Positions 55,112-63,938 of a stretch of DNA of 64,000 bases are shown one piece after another; position 1 is the first letter of the stretch, and each line of letters begins with the position of its first letter. Position numbers and translations under genes: made by a program. Location: assembly GCF_003576525.1 (NCBI RefSeq), contig NZ_QWUA01000004.1, forward strand, positions 62,001-126,000, given 5' to 3'. The DNA comes from Rummeliibacillus sp. POC4. Lineage in GTDB: Bacteria > Bacillota > Bacilli > Bacillales_A > Planococcaceae. Under the pieces are notes generated by a model. It saw only the letters and a list, made by a program, of their open reading frames with translations, searched no databases and was not told the origin of the DNA.

Positions 55112-56437
55112 ATGAAAGCAGCAGAGTTATTAGAGCACATATCTTCAGTTCAAACGTTCAAAAAGTTTGGACGAGTAACAAGAGTAGTTGGTTTAATGAT
55201 TGAATCCCAAGGACCAGATAGCTCTATAGGAGATGTATGCAAAATTCATGTCAATACGGTCAAACATGGTCACCAGGAAATTCTTGCTGAAGTAGTTGGG
55301 TTTAAAGATGAGATTGTTGTGCTAATGCCTTATACATCTCTTCGTGAAATTTCAATAGGGTGCTTAGTAGAAGGAACAGGCGTACCGTTAGAAGTAAAGG
55401 TAGGTACTGAACTAATTGGAAAAGTACTTGATTCAATGGGATATCCGATAGATGGTAGTAGTTTACCAAAAGGATTAACTACAGTTCAAACAGAGGAAGA
55501 TCCGCCTAATCCTCTTACAAGACCACCGATAGATGAAATACTTGAGGTTGGGGTAAAAGCAATTGATGGAATGCTAACAGTTGGAAAGGGTCAGCGTGTA
55601 GGGATTTTCGCAGGTTCTGGTGTAGGAAAATCAACGCTACTAGGTATGATTGCAAGAAATACAGTTGCAGACTTAAATGTTATCGCTCTTATTGGTGAAC
55701 GTGGACGGGAAGTTCGTGAATTTATCGAGAGAGATTTAGGAGAAGAAGGGTTAAAAAGGTCCATTGTTGTAGCTGCTACATCAGACCAACCAGCATTAAT
55801 GCGCATTAAAGGGGCATTTACTGCAACAGCAATTGCTGAGTACTTCCGAAATCGGGGACTAAACGTTATGTTAATGATGGATTCTGTCACCCGTGTTGCT
55901 ATGGCTCAACGTGAAATTGGCCTTGCAACTGGTGAACCACCAGCTCAAAAAGGGTATACACCATCGGTATTTGGTATATTGCCAAAGCTTCTAGAAAGAA
56001 CGGGTACAAATGAAAAAGGCTCGATTACTGCTTTTTATACTGTACTTGTCGACGGTGATGATATGAACGAACCGATTGCAGATACCGTACGTGGAATTTT
56101 AGATGGACATATTGTTTTAGATAGAACATTAGCAAATAAGGGACAGTACCCAGCGATCAATATCTTAAAAAGTGTGAGCCGATTGATGAATCATATCGCA
56201 ACACCTGAACATGTAAAGGCTGCTGAGTATTTAAGAGAACTCTATTTTACATATGAGAAATCAGAGGATTTGATTAATATAGGGGCTTATAAGAAGGGGA
56301 CATCAAAAGAAATCGATGAAGCCATATATTATGAGCCACTCATTACATCTTATTTAAAACAAGGATATATGGATAAAGTTAGCATGGAAGATAGCGTTGC
56401 AGAATTAGTGAAATTATCGACTGGCGGTGTTAAATAG
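55112..56437 (+). CDS. fliI: Flagellum-specific export ATPase FliI
   Basis: FliI energises type III export of flagellar subunits and is related to the F1 beta subunit. Walker A GSGVGKST is near residue 169, with LIGERGREVREFI, MMDSVTRVAMAQREIG and the glycine-rich EPPAQKGYTPSVF. The ATG at 55112 aligns with the family start; the TTG at 55103 would add three residues and overlap fliH by 4 bp, and cannot be excluded. Length 441. Confidence 0.95.
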   Translation: MKAAELLEHISSVQTFKKFGRVTRVVGLMIESQGPDSSIGDVCKIHVNTVKHGHQEILAEVVGFKDEIVVLMPYTSLREISIGCLVEGTGVPLEVKVGTELIGKVLDSMGYPIDGSSLPKGLTTVQTEEDPPNPLTRPPIDEILEVGVKAIDGMLTVGKGQRVGIFAGSGVGKSTLLGMIARNTVADLNVIALIGERGREVREFIERDLGEEGLKRSIVVAATSDQPALMRIKGAFTATAIAEYFRNRGLNVMLMMDSVTRVAMAQREIGLATGEPPAQKGYTPSVFGILPKLLERTGTNEKGSITAFYTVLVDGDDMNEPIADTVRGILDGHIVLDRTLANKGQYPAINILKSVSRLMNHIATPEHVKAAEYLRELYFTYEKSEDLINIGAYKKGTSKEIDEAIYYEPLITSYLKQGYMDKVSMEDSVAELVKLSTGGVK

Positions 56438-56887
56438 ATGCAGGCTTATCAATATCGTTTTGATAAAGTAATGACAGTAAAACAACAAGAAAAAGACCAA
56501 AATGAAATGGCCTATAAGGATGCAACAAAGTCATTTGAGGATATAGCTACTAAACTGTATAAACTTCTAAAAAAAAAGGAAGATTTAATCGATTTCCAAG
56601 AGAAGAAACTAGCAAAAGGATCAACAATCAATGAAATCCATCATTATTCAAATTTTTTAAGCAGTGTCGAAAAATCAATAGATGAAACACAGCAAAAAGT
56701 AATTCAAGCCCGTTCAAAAATGGAATGGCATAAAGAGAAGCTAATAGAAAAATCATTAGAATGTCGTAAATATGAAAAGATGAAAGAAAAAGATTATCAA
56801 TCATATCGCAAAGAACAAGATCGATTAGAAATGATTGAATTAGACGAACTTTCATCTATAGCATATTACAACAAAGAAATTAGGTGA
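56438..56887 (+). CDS. fliJ: Flagellar export protein FliJ
   Basis: FliJ is a coiled-coil export chaperone and FliI partner. The 149-residue protein is highly charged and helical throughout, beginning YQYRFDKVMTVKQQEKDQ and ending in IAYYNKEIR. It starts directly after the fliI stop. Sequence conservation in this family is low, so context carries much of the call. Confidence 0.88.
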   Translation: MQAYQYRFDKVMTVKQQEKDQNEMAYKDATKSFEDIATKLYKLLKKKEDLIDFQEKKLAKGSTINEIHHYSNFLSSVEKSIDETQQKVIQARSKMEWHKEKLIEKSLECRKYEKMKEKDYQSYRKEQDRLEMIELDELSSIAYYNKEIR

Positions 56888-56891
56888 GAAC

Positions 56892-57515
56892 ATGGCAACA
56901 ACAAAACCTAGAAAAAAGGGAAGAAAGCCAAAATTACAAGTTGAAGAAGTAGTTGAAGAAAAGAAACCGAGTTTAATCCAGAAAATTTTCTTTTGGGTAA
57001 TAATACCATTGCTTTTCATATCTGCTGTTCTCCTGATTGCTGCAGAAGTTACTGGTACGAATGTTTTTGAAAAAGCTAAACAAATTACTGGTGCTTCAAC
57101 GTCAACTGAAAAAACAAACGATATAAAAAAAGTAAACTCTAATAACGAAAAGCAAATAGCTGATTTAAAAGCACAACTTCAAGAAAAAGAAGCTGAAATA
57201 GCTAAATTGCAAGGGGAAGTAGAGGATTCCAAGAGTGCAAATGCTAAAACAAAAATTGAAAAGCATCGATTAGAAGTACAAATCAAAAAGCTTGAAAAAG
57301 GCAAAGATGATACAAAAAAAGAATTTAGTGATATTGTCAAAACATATGAAAATATGGCACCAAAAGCTTCCGCACCAGTCATAACAAATATGAAAGATGC
57401 AGAAGCTATGAAAATTTTATCAAGTTTAAAACCAGCAACATTAGCGGCAATTCTTGAAAAAATGCCTTCAGACAAAGCGGCACATTATACAGAATTACTT
57501 TCTAAAAATAATTAA
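56892..57515 (+). CDS. ylxF: YlxF/MotE-like flagellar operon membrane protein
   Basis: The 207-residue protein has a Lys-rich N-terminus, one transmembrane helix (about 31-51, KIFFWVIIPLLFISAVLLI), a coiled-coil stalk (about 80-140) and a C-terminal MgtE-N-like domain (DAEAMKILSSLKPATLAAILEKM). This layout matches YlxF of the Bacillus fla/che operon and the MotE chaperone of MotC in alphaproteobacteria. Its exact role in Firmicutes is not settled. Confidence 0.85.
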   Translation: MATTKPRKKGRKPKLQVEEVVEEKKPSLIQKIFFWVIIPLLFISAVLLIAAEVTGTNVFEKAKQITGASTSTEKTNDIKKVNSNNEKQIADLKAQLQEKEAEIAKLQGEVEDSKSANAKTKIEKHRLEVQIKKLEKGKDDTKKEFSDIVKTYENMAPKASAPVITNMKDAEAMKILSSLKPATLAAILEKMPSDKAAHYTELLSKNN

Positions 57516-57553
57516 TCAATAATTAATACTTTAAATTGAAAGGGGGTGAAAAT

Positions 57554-58999
57554 GTGAATATAGAATCGTTAAAAGTATCAAAAACTATGGATAGTCATTC
57601 TACTTCCTATAAAGCAGCCTCTCATGATAAAAATTTTTCAAAAATACTATCAAAGGCTAATAATTCAATTGCTAAACAAGAACAAAATGCCTCTCAAAAT
57701 AATATTTCTGATAAGATGACTGCAAAAAAACAAAATGTAGAAAAAGTTGAACCACAAGAAATACAAACGGACAAAAGCGTAGAAGATACTGAAGACAGTA
57801 AGGAATCAAAAGAAACATCAAGTAGATTTAGATTTAATTATTCAAATGGTTTAGAAGGTTTACTCGGTTCCGTTTCAAAACTTGTTGACAATTCTGAGCA
57901 AGAACAAACGACTCCTATCGATGATTTATCTTCCATATTAAATGCATCATCATTAGAGCAACTAGGCGATGCTTTAGGATTAGATTTAAAAGAAGCGGAT
58001 TATTTGGAAGGAACATCATTAGACAATATTCTCCAAGCTTTAGGAATTGACCAGAATGACCTGCAACAAGCGATTCAACAGCTAACAGGAGACAATCATT
58101 CAACTGCTGAAGATATTTGGAGTATGTTAGCGAATATTGATCAAAATAATCTAACTTTTAAGCAAAATCTGCTATCTACTATTAATGGAGATTCAAATGC
58201 TAAGATTTCTAAGCAACAAGCGACACAAGTTTTACAAGTCTTAAAGCTTATAGAACTTACAGCACCTAAAACAGACTTAATGTTGAAGCAAGAATATCAA
58301 ATCTTCCAACTTAAAGAGATGCTATCACAGCTATCAACTAAGGTAGAACAATCTCTATCTAACGAAGAGACGAATCTAGTAAAATACGATAAAGTTCAAC
58401 AACTAAATGTTAATCTACTAGATACCGATTCAAAAGTAGTAGATACCAATACAAAAGAAAGTATTAGCGCAATTCAAACAATAAATAAAGAAAACACAAC
58501 AACTGTTGCAATAACTCCTACGAATAAAGCAACTACAACAAGTATTACAATAAGTCTACCGACAAATAAAGCTTCACAAGCTGAGGCTTTTGTAAAAGAA
58601 TTTCAAGCAATCATGAATCGTAGTCAATTTTCAAATAATGCTGCAGGTACGAAGTTATTAATTAAACTTTATCCAGAGAATTTGGGATCTGTCCGGGTTG
58701 AACTCATCCAAAAAGATGGAGTAATGAGCGCACGTTTCTTAGCATCGACGAATATTGGAAAACAAATGCTTGAAAGTCAACTTCAACAGTTAAAACAAGG
58801 ATTAGTTAACCAAAATATTCAATTAGATCGAATTGATGTTGCACAAGCATTAACTGAAACAAACAGAGCTGATAAAGAACATCAGCACCAATTCCAACAA
58901 GCTTTTAAGCAGCATTCAGAAGAACAAGAAAAAAAACAAAAAGATAATGATGATGATGACTCAAGTTTCAACGATATCTTAATGGATTTGGAGGTTTAA
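57554..58999 (+). CDS. fliK: Flagellar hook-length control protein FliK
   Basis: FliK measures the hook and switches export specificity through FlhB. The 481-residue protein has a long disordered Ser/Gln/Lys-rich N-terminal part and the conserved C-terminal hook domain at about 355-435: LIKLYPENLGSVRVELIQKDG, then ARFLASTNIGKQML. The tail is acidic (DNDDDDSS). GTG at 57554 follows AAAGGGGGTG; the TTG at 57536 lies upstream of that site and is rejected. Confidence 0.9.
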   Translation: MNIESLKVSKTMDSHSTSYKAASHDKNFSKILSKANNSIAKQEQNASQNNISDKMTAKKQNVEKVEPQEIQTDKSVEDTEDSKESKETSSRFRFNYSNGLEGLLGSVSKLVDNSEQEQTTPIDDLSSILNASSLEQLGDALGLDLKEADYLEGTSLDNILQALGIDQNDLQQAIQQLTGDNHSTAEDIWSMLANIDQNNLTFKQNLLSTINGDSNAKISKQQATQVLQVLKLIELTAPKTDLMLKQEYQIFQLKEMLSQLSTKVEQSLSNEETNLVKYDKVQQLNVNLLDTDSKVVDTNTKESISAIQTINKENTTTVAITPTNKATTTSITISLPTNKASQAEAFVKEFQAIMNRSQFSNNAAGTKLLIKLYPENLGSVRVELIQKDGVMSARFLASTNIGKQMLESQLQQLKQGLVNQNIQLDRIDVAQALTETNRADKEHQHQFQQAFKQHSEEQEKKQKDNDDDDSSFNDILMDLEV

Positions 59000-59002
59000 A
59001 TA

Positions 59003-59716
59003 ATGGCTGAAACAACTGCAACAAATTCGGCGACTTCTAATACAATATCGTCGGATTATTATTTAGCAAATAAAACCACTGACAAAAAAACAGGCAAAAG
59101 CTCTTTGGATAAGGATGCGTTCTTACAATTACTTGTAACTCAATTGCAAAACCAAGATCCAACTAGTCCAATGGATGATAAAGAATTTATTTCTCAAATG
59201 GCACAATTCTCTTCACTCGAGCAAATGCAAAATGTTGCTAAATCTATAGATTCATTATCCCAAATAGCTAAGCAATCACAACTTATGCAATATAATAGCT
59301 TTATCGGAAAAAATATCACTTGGCATGAAGCAAGCGATAAAAAAGATGAAAAAGGTAATGCAATTATCAATACAGGTAATGGTATTGTAAGTAAAATAGC
59401 TTTTTCTGGAGATAGTGTGAAAATCACACTTGAAGATGGAAAAACACTGGATCCAGCAAATATCTCTGAAGTAGTTGGTTCTAACGAAAATTTAAATAAT
59501 TATCCGAATTTTGTAAACTCGAGTAGTTCTTCAAACTCACTAGTTGAAGCAAGCTTATTAATTGGAAAAAATGTGTCTTACAAATCTGACACTGAAACAT
59601 CAGAAACGACTGCTAGTGTAAAATCTGCTAAAAAGTCGTCAGATGGTAACATTCTTTTTGTACTGTCAAATGGTAAGGAAGTAAAAGCAAATCAATTATC
59701 CTCTATTTCTGAATAA
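59003..59716 (+). CDS. flgD: Flagellar hook assembly protein FlgD
   Basis: FlgD caps the growing hook. The N-terminal export and capping motif LDKDAFLQLLVTQLQNQDPTSPMDDKEFISQMAQFSSLEQM (seen in two blocks, about 35-75) is strongly conserved. The C-terminal part contains two FlgD-like beta segments (SFIGKNITWHE and LLIGKNVSYKS). Length 237. GGAGG precedes the ATG. Confidence 0.93.
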   Translation: MAETTATNSATSNTISSDYYLANKTTDKKTGKSSLDKDAFLQLLVTQLQNQDPTSPMDDKEFISQMAQFSSLEQMQNVAKSIDSLSQIAKQSQLMQYNSFIGKNITWHEASDKKDEKGNAIINTGNGIVSKIAFSGDSVKITLEDGKTLDPANISEVVGSNENLNNYPNFVNSSSSSNSLVEASLLIGKNVSYKSDTETSETTASVKSAKKSSDGNILFVLSNGKEVKANQLSSISE

Positions 59717-59733
59717 TAGGGAGGATGACCGGG

Positions 59734-60114
59734 ATGTCAACAGTTAACTATATTCAACACCAGTTTCCGTTTCATGCAAAAAATAACCCAAAGACTTTGA
59801 ATTTAAAACAAATAACAACTCCAACGTTTAGTGAGTTATTAGCAGAGCAACGGGAAAAACAATTGAGAGTTAGTAAACATGCAACTAATCGACTTCAAGA
59901 GCGCAATATACATATCGATGATGGACAATGGGAAAAAATCACCAACAAAGTATTTGAAGCAAAAGCCAAAGGCGTCAACGATTCACTTGTATTGACAGGG
60001 AATGCAGCTCTTATAATTAGTGCAAAAAACGCAACAGTTATTACAGCAATGGATCGTCAAGAAGCTCAAGATCAATTATTTACAAATATTGATGGAACAA
60101 TCGTATTAGCATAG
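59734..60114 (+). CDS. Flagellar operon protein of the TIGR02530 type
   Basis: A 126-residue protein encoded between flgD and flgE in many Firmicutes. The conserved core is VSKHATNRLQERNIHIDDGQWEKI, then NAALIISAKNATVITAMDR. No signal peptide or membrane helix is seen. ATG at 59734 is preferred to the ATG at 59725 because GGGAGG abuts the latter. Its function is unknown; a role in hook assembly is inferred only from context. Confidence 0.85.
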   Translation: MSTVNYIQHQFPFHAKNNPKTLNLKQITTPTFSELLAEQREKQLRVSKHATNRLQERNIHIDDGQWEKITNKVFEAKAKGVNDSLVLTGNAALIISAKNATVITAMDRQEAQDQLFTNIDGTIVLA

Positions 60115-60194
60115 GCAGGACCTTTTAAGGGTGCCTAGTACTACTGAATGATTGATGTAGTACACTCTATAATTGAAGGGAGAATAATCATTTT

Positions 60195-61001
60195 ATGTTA
60201 CGTTCTATGTATTCTGGAATTAGTGGACTTCGCAATTTCCAAACAAAATTAGATGTAATTGGTAATAATATTTCAAACGTTAACACTTTTGGCTTCAAAA
60301 AAGGTCGCGTAGTCTTCAAAGATTTAATCTCACAAACAACACAAGGTGCAACAGCCCCTAGTGGTACTATTGGTGGTGTAAACCCAAAACAGATTGGACT
60401 TGGTTCACAACTTGCAGCTATTGACACCATTCATGATGCTGGTTCAACACAAACAACAAACCGGACACTAGACTGTGCGATTACCGGAGATGGTTATTTT
60501 ATTGTAACAAATGGGACAGAGAATTTTTATACAAGAGCTGGAAATTTCTATTTAGATAGTAATGGAACTCTTGTTACATCTGATGGCATGAAAGTTGCAA
60601 TTGGAGAAGGAGAAGGAGAAGCAAATGAAGTTACAATACCGGATACAGCTACACAGTTAACGATTGGGCAAGATGGTACAGTTTCTTATTTAGAAGGAAC
60701 CCAGTTAACTCCAGTTGGTAAAATTCAAATTGCTCGTTTTTCTAATCCCGGCGGTTTGACAAAAGTAGGTGGCAACTATTATCAACCATCCAATAACTCT
60801 GGTCAACCTGTACCAGGCAATCCTGGTGATACAGAGAAAGGATTAGGAAAAGTTCAATCCGGCTTCCTAGAAATGTCCAATGTTGACTTATCCGAAGAAT
60901 TTACAGAAATGATTGTTGCACAACGCGGGTTCCAAGCAAACTCTCGTATTATTACAACTTCTGATGAAATTCTTCAAGAATTAGTTAATCTAAAACGTTA
61001 A
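60195..61001 (+). CDS. flgE: Flagellar hook protein FlgE
   Basis: This axial protein has the N-terminal rod/hook motif MLRSMYSGISGLRNFQTKLDVIGNNISNVNT and the C-terminal EMIVAQRGFQANSRIITTSDEILQELVNL, quoted here as recognition blocks. With 268 residues it resembles the compact B. subtilis FlgE, which lacks the large outer domain of enterobacterial hook protein. Position after flgD and before swrD-fliL supports FlgE over the distal rod protein FlgG. AAGGGAG precedes the ATG. Confidence 0.88.
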   Translation: MLRSMYSGISGLRNFQTKLDVIGNNISNVNTFGFKKGRVVFKDLISQTTQGATAPSGTIGGVNPKQIGLGSQLAAIDTIHDAGSTQTTNRTLDCAITGDGYFIVTNGTENFYTRAGNFYLDSNGTLVTSDGMKVAIGEGEGEANEVTIPDTATQLTIGQDGTVSYLEGTQLTPVGKIQIARFSNPGGLTKVGGNYYQPSNNSGQPVPGNPGDTEKGLGKVQSGFLEMSNVDLSEEFTEMIVAQRGFQANSRIITTSDEILQELVNLKR

Positions 61002-61023
61002 ATAAAATAATTTATTGATATGG

Positions 61024-61065
61024 AAGGGGGCTGGGCCGGCTCTTGATACCCGGCCCTTATATCCT
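61024..61065 (+). promoter_or_regulatory. Distant Shine-Dalgarno with intervening stem-loop at swrD
   Basis: The only strong ribosome site, AAGGGGG (61024-61030), is 35 bases from the swrD ATG. Between them GGGCCGG (61033-61039) pairs perfectly with CCGGCCC (61050-61056). Folding this GC-rich stem leaves about 11 unpaired bases between site and start, a normal distance. Confidence 0.55.
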
Positions 61066-61287
61066 ATGATTGCTCTAACGAAACTAAACAAAAAACCGTT
61101 CTCATTAAATGCTTTATACATAGAATCGGTCGAGGAGTTTCCTGATACGACAATCACGTTAACGACCGGGCGAAAGTATGTTGTGTTAGAAACGAAAGAT
61201 GAAGTTCAAAAAAAAATAATTGAATTTTATCGCAGTGTGCAACTCCTATCAAACCCGTACTTAAGAGGTGAAGAAGATGAAGAATAA
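61066..61287 (+). CDS. swrD: Flagellar protein SwrD/FlbD family
   Basis: The 73-residue protein begins MIALTKLNKKPFSLNALYIESVE, the family pattern, and continues with TTITLTTGRKYVVLETKDEV. In B. subtilis SwrD raises flagellar power and is needed for swarming. The ATG at 61066 is chosen from this alignment: no in-frame ATG, GTG or TTG occurs between the ribosome site and it. It overlaps fliL by 11 bp. Confidence 0.9.
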   Translation: MIALTKLNKKPFSLNALYIESVEEFPDTTITLTTGRKYVVLETKDEVQKKIIEFYRSVQLLSNPYLRGEEDEE

Positions 61288-61705
61288 CAAGTTATTAACT
61301 ATTATGTTAATCATTTTGGTTTCTATTACACTCATTGGTGTTGTAGCAGTAGTTGTTGTAACCCAGTTAAATAAAGGTACAGCAGCTGAAGTTCAGAATA
61401 TAGATGACATTGTTGAGTCTTCAGTTGACATTGAAGAAATAACAACGAATATAGCTGGCGACAACTATATTAAGATTGCACTTAAAATCCAAACAACAAG
61501 TAAAGACTCAGCAGAAGAGTTGAAAAAACGGGATTTCCAAGTTAAAAGTATCTTAATAGAACAATTGTCAGAGATGTCAAAGAAAGATCTTGATGGCACT
61601 AAAGGTAAGGAAATGCTTGCGAATACATTAAAAACAAAAATTAATGAGCTAATGCAACAGGGTGAAGTTCAGCAAGTATACTTCACTTCGTACATTATTC
61701 AATAA
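61277..61705 (+). CDS. fliL: Flagellar basal-body-associated protein FliL
   Basis: FliL is a single-pass membrane protein next to the stator. One helix at about residues 6-28 (LLTIMLIILVSITLIGVVAV) precedes the extracytoplasmic domain, which contains TTNIAGDNYIKIALKIQT and ends VYFTSYIIQ. Length 142. ATG at 61277 uses AAGAGGTG; the GTG at 61268 lies within that site. Confidence 0.92.
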   Translation: MKNNKLLTIMLIILVSITLIGVVAVVVVTQLNKGTAAEVQNIDDIVESSVDIEEITTNIAGDNYIKIALKIQTTSKDSAEELKKRDFQVKSILIEQLSEMSKKDLDGTKGKEMLANTLKTKINELMQQGEVQQVYFTSYIIQ

Positions 61706-61738
61706 TATGTATTTAAAATCATAAATGGAGGTGGGCAA

Positions 61739-62734
61739 ATGGCAGGAGATGTGTTATCACAATCCGAAATTGATGCGCTTTTATCGGCGTTATCAACCGG
61801 GGAAATGACAGCAGATGACATCAAGAAAGAAGAGGAGTCAAAAAAAGTTAAGGTCTATGACTTCAAACGTGCCCTCCGCTTCTCGAAAGATCAGATTCGA
61901 AGTTTAACCCGAATACACGAAAACTTTGCACGCTTATTAACGACTTTTTTCTCTGCCCAGCTAAGAACATATGTGCAAATTACAGTCGCATCAGTCGATC
62001 AAATACCATTTGAAGAGTTCATACGGTCAATCCCCAATATGACTTTAATCAATGTATTTGAGGTTCCACCTTTAGATGGAAACATTTTAATGGAAATCAA
62101 CCCTAACATTGCGTATTCAATGTTAGATAGATTAATGGGAGGTACAGGGGCTAGTCATAGTAACGTTGATAATCTTACAGAAATAGAAACAAAGATTATG
62201 ACTAATCTATTTGAGCGTTCATTTGATAATTTAAGAGAGGCCTGGGCGAACATTGCGGACATAGATCCAATATTAACGGAACTTGAAGTTAATCCGCAAT
62301 TTTTACAAATGATTTCACCCAATGAAACAGTAGTTGTTATATCTTTTAATTCAATCATTGGTGAAACAAGTGGTATGATTAATATTTGTATTCCTCATGT
62401 TGTATTAGAACCAATCGTACCAAATCTCTCTGTTCGCTATTGGATGCAATCCAACAAAAAAGAAGTATCACCAGAGCAAGCAGCAATTATTGAAAGACGA
62501 GTGAAACAGTCTGATTTGGAAGTTATTGCTGAACTAGGAAATACTGAAATTAGTATTGAAGATTTCCTTTTGATGCAAGTTGGTGATGTTGTACAACTCA
62601 ATCAAAAAATTAGTCAACCGTTAATTTTGAATGTAGGCGGTATCCCTAAATTTACTGTTCAACCGGGTAAGTTGAAAAAAAGTATGGCTGTACAAGTATT
62701 AGAGTCTTTGAAAGGAGGAGACGATGATGAGTGA
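61739..62734 (+). CDS. fliM: Flagellar motor switch protein FliM
   Basis: FliM is the C-ring protein that binds CheY-P. The N-terminal CheY-binding peptide reads VLSQSEIDALLSAL; the CheC-like middle domain includes MEINPNIAYSMLDRLMGG; the C-terminal SpoA domain has the LQVGD-like LLMQVGDVVQLN. Length 331. GGAGGTGGG precedes the ATG. fliY starts within its last codons. Confidence 0.96.
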   Translation: MAGDVLSQSEIDALLSALSTGEMTADDIKKEEESKKVKVYDFKRALRFSKDQIRSLTRIHENFARLLTTFFSAQLRTYVQITVASVDQIPFEEFIRSIPNMTLINVFEVPPLDGNILMEINPNIAYSMLDRLMGGTGASHSNVDNLTEIETKIMTNLFERSFDNLREAWANIADIDPILTELEVNPQFLQMISPNETVVVISFNSIIGETSGMINICIPHVVLEPIVPNLSVRYWMQSNKKEVSPEQAAIIERRVKQSDLEVIAELGNTEISIEDFLLMQVGDVVQLNQKISQPLILNVGGIPKFTVQPGKLKKSMAVQVLESLKGGDDDE

Positions 62735-63914
62735 TGATATGTTATCACAAGAAGAAATTGAAGCCCTGTTAAGAGGCGAATCTATCGATACAGATGATGA
62801 AACGTCTTCTCAGGAAAATAGTTTTAATGTGAGTGATTATTTAGATTCAATGTCTCAAGATGCATTAGGTGAGATTGGAAATATCTCTTTCGGAAGTTCT
62901 GCAACTGCACTATCTTCCCTACTAGGACAAAAAGTTGAAATTACAACACCAACAATTAGTATGATTAATCGAAATAAATTGGAAGAAGAATTTCCACATC
63001 CATATGTAGCGATTCAAGTTGAATATACAACTGGTTTGATGGGCACCAATTTACTTGTCATCAAACAAGCTGATGCAGCAATTATCGCTGATTTAATGCT
63101 AGGTGGAGATGGTCAAACACCTTCAGAAGATTTAGGAGAAATTCATTTAAGCGCTGTTCAAGAAGCTATGAACCAAATGATGGGTTCAGCAGCCACATCC
63201 ATGTCAACGATCTTTAACAAGAAAGTGGATATTTCTCCACCAACAATCGATCTAATGAATATTTCTCAAAATGAAGGAACAGAAAATATTCCATCAGATG
63301 AATTACTTGTAAAAGTTTCATTCCGATTAAAGATTGGTAATTTAATCGATTCAAATATTATGCAATTGTTGCCATTAGAATTTAGTAAGACTTTGGTTCA
63401 TCAATTAATGAATCCTGAACAAGAAGAAGTAGCCGTAACAGCAACTGCTGTTCAAGAAGAACCATCAGTTCAACAACAGGTTATGCCTAATGCACCACAA
63501 ATGCAAAAGCCAGTTCAAGCTGAACAAGTATCAACTCAACCAGTTTATGAACAACCAGTCGTCAATATGCAACAACGTGCACCTCAACAACCTGTAAATG
63601 TTCAACAAGCACAATTTACAAGCTTCGAAAATACAAGTTTAAAACAATCAGAAGCTAGAAATTTAGATATGCTACTTGACATACCCTTACAAGTTACTGT
63701 TGAATTAGGACGTACGAAGCGTTCCGTTAAAGAAATTTTAGAGTTAGCAAGTGGTTCGATTATTGAACTAGATAAATTAGCTGGAGAGCCAGTAGATATA
63801 CTAGTTAATAGTAGACTAATAGCTAAGGGCGAAGTTGTTGTAATTGATGAGAACTTCGGTGTTCGCATTACAGACATCTTAAGTAAGGCGGATCGACTTA
63901 ATAATCTTAAATAG
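62724..63914 (+). CDS. fliY: Flagellar motor switch phosphatase FliY (FliN-like)
   Basis: FliY forms the C ring and dephosphorylates CheY-P. The N-terminal peptide MLSQEEIEALLRGE resembles that of FliM. Two CheC-type active-site helices appear: SQDALGEIGNISFGSSATAL and SAVQEAMNQMMGSAATSM. A Gln/Pro-rich linker (about 235-310) leads to the C-terminal SpoA (FliN) domain with LLDIPLQVTVELGRTKRSV. Length 396. Two tandem ATGs make the start uncertain by one codon. It overlaps fliM by 11 bp. Confidence 0.95.
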   Translation: MMSDDMLSQEEIEALLRGESIDTDDETSSQENSFNVSDYLDSMSQDALGEIGNISFGSSATALSSLLGQKVEITTPTISMINRNKLEEEFPHPYVAIQVEYTTGLMGTNLLVIKQADAAIIADLMLGGDGQTPSEDLGEIHLSAVQEAMNQMMGSAATSMSTIFNKKVDISPPTIDLMNISQNEGTENIPSDELLVKVSFRLKIGNLIDSNIMQLLPLEFSKTLVHQLMNPEQEEVAVTATAVQEEPSVQQQVMPNAPQMQKPVQAEQVSTQPVYEQPVVNMQQRAPQQPVNVQQAQFTSFENTSLKQSEARNLDMLLDIPLQVTVELGRTKRSVKEILELASGSIIELDKLAGEPVDILVNSRLIAKGEVVVIDENFGVRITDILSKADRLNNLK

Positions 63915-63938
63915 TAATTCATTTTGGAGGAGTTAATC

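Noticed and set aside
60115-60194. Possible internal promoter before flgE (TATAAT at about 60169-60174)
   Set aside because: No -35-like hexamer lies at 16-18 bp, and the gene is inside a long operon with short gaps; the small hairpin there is only 6 bp.
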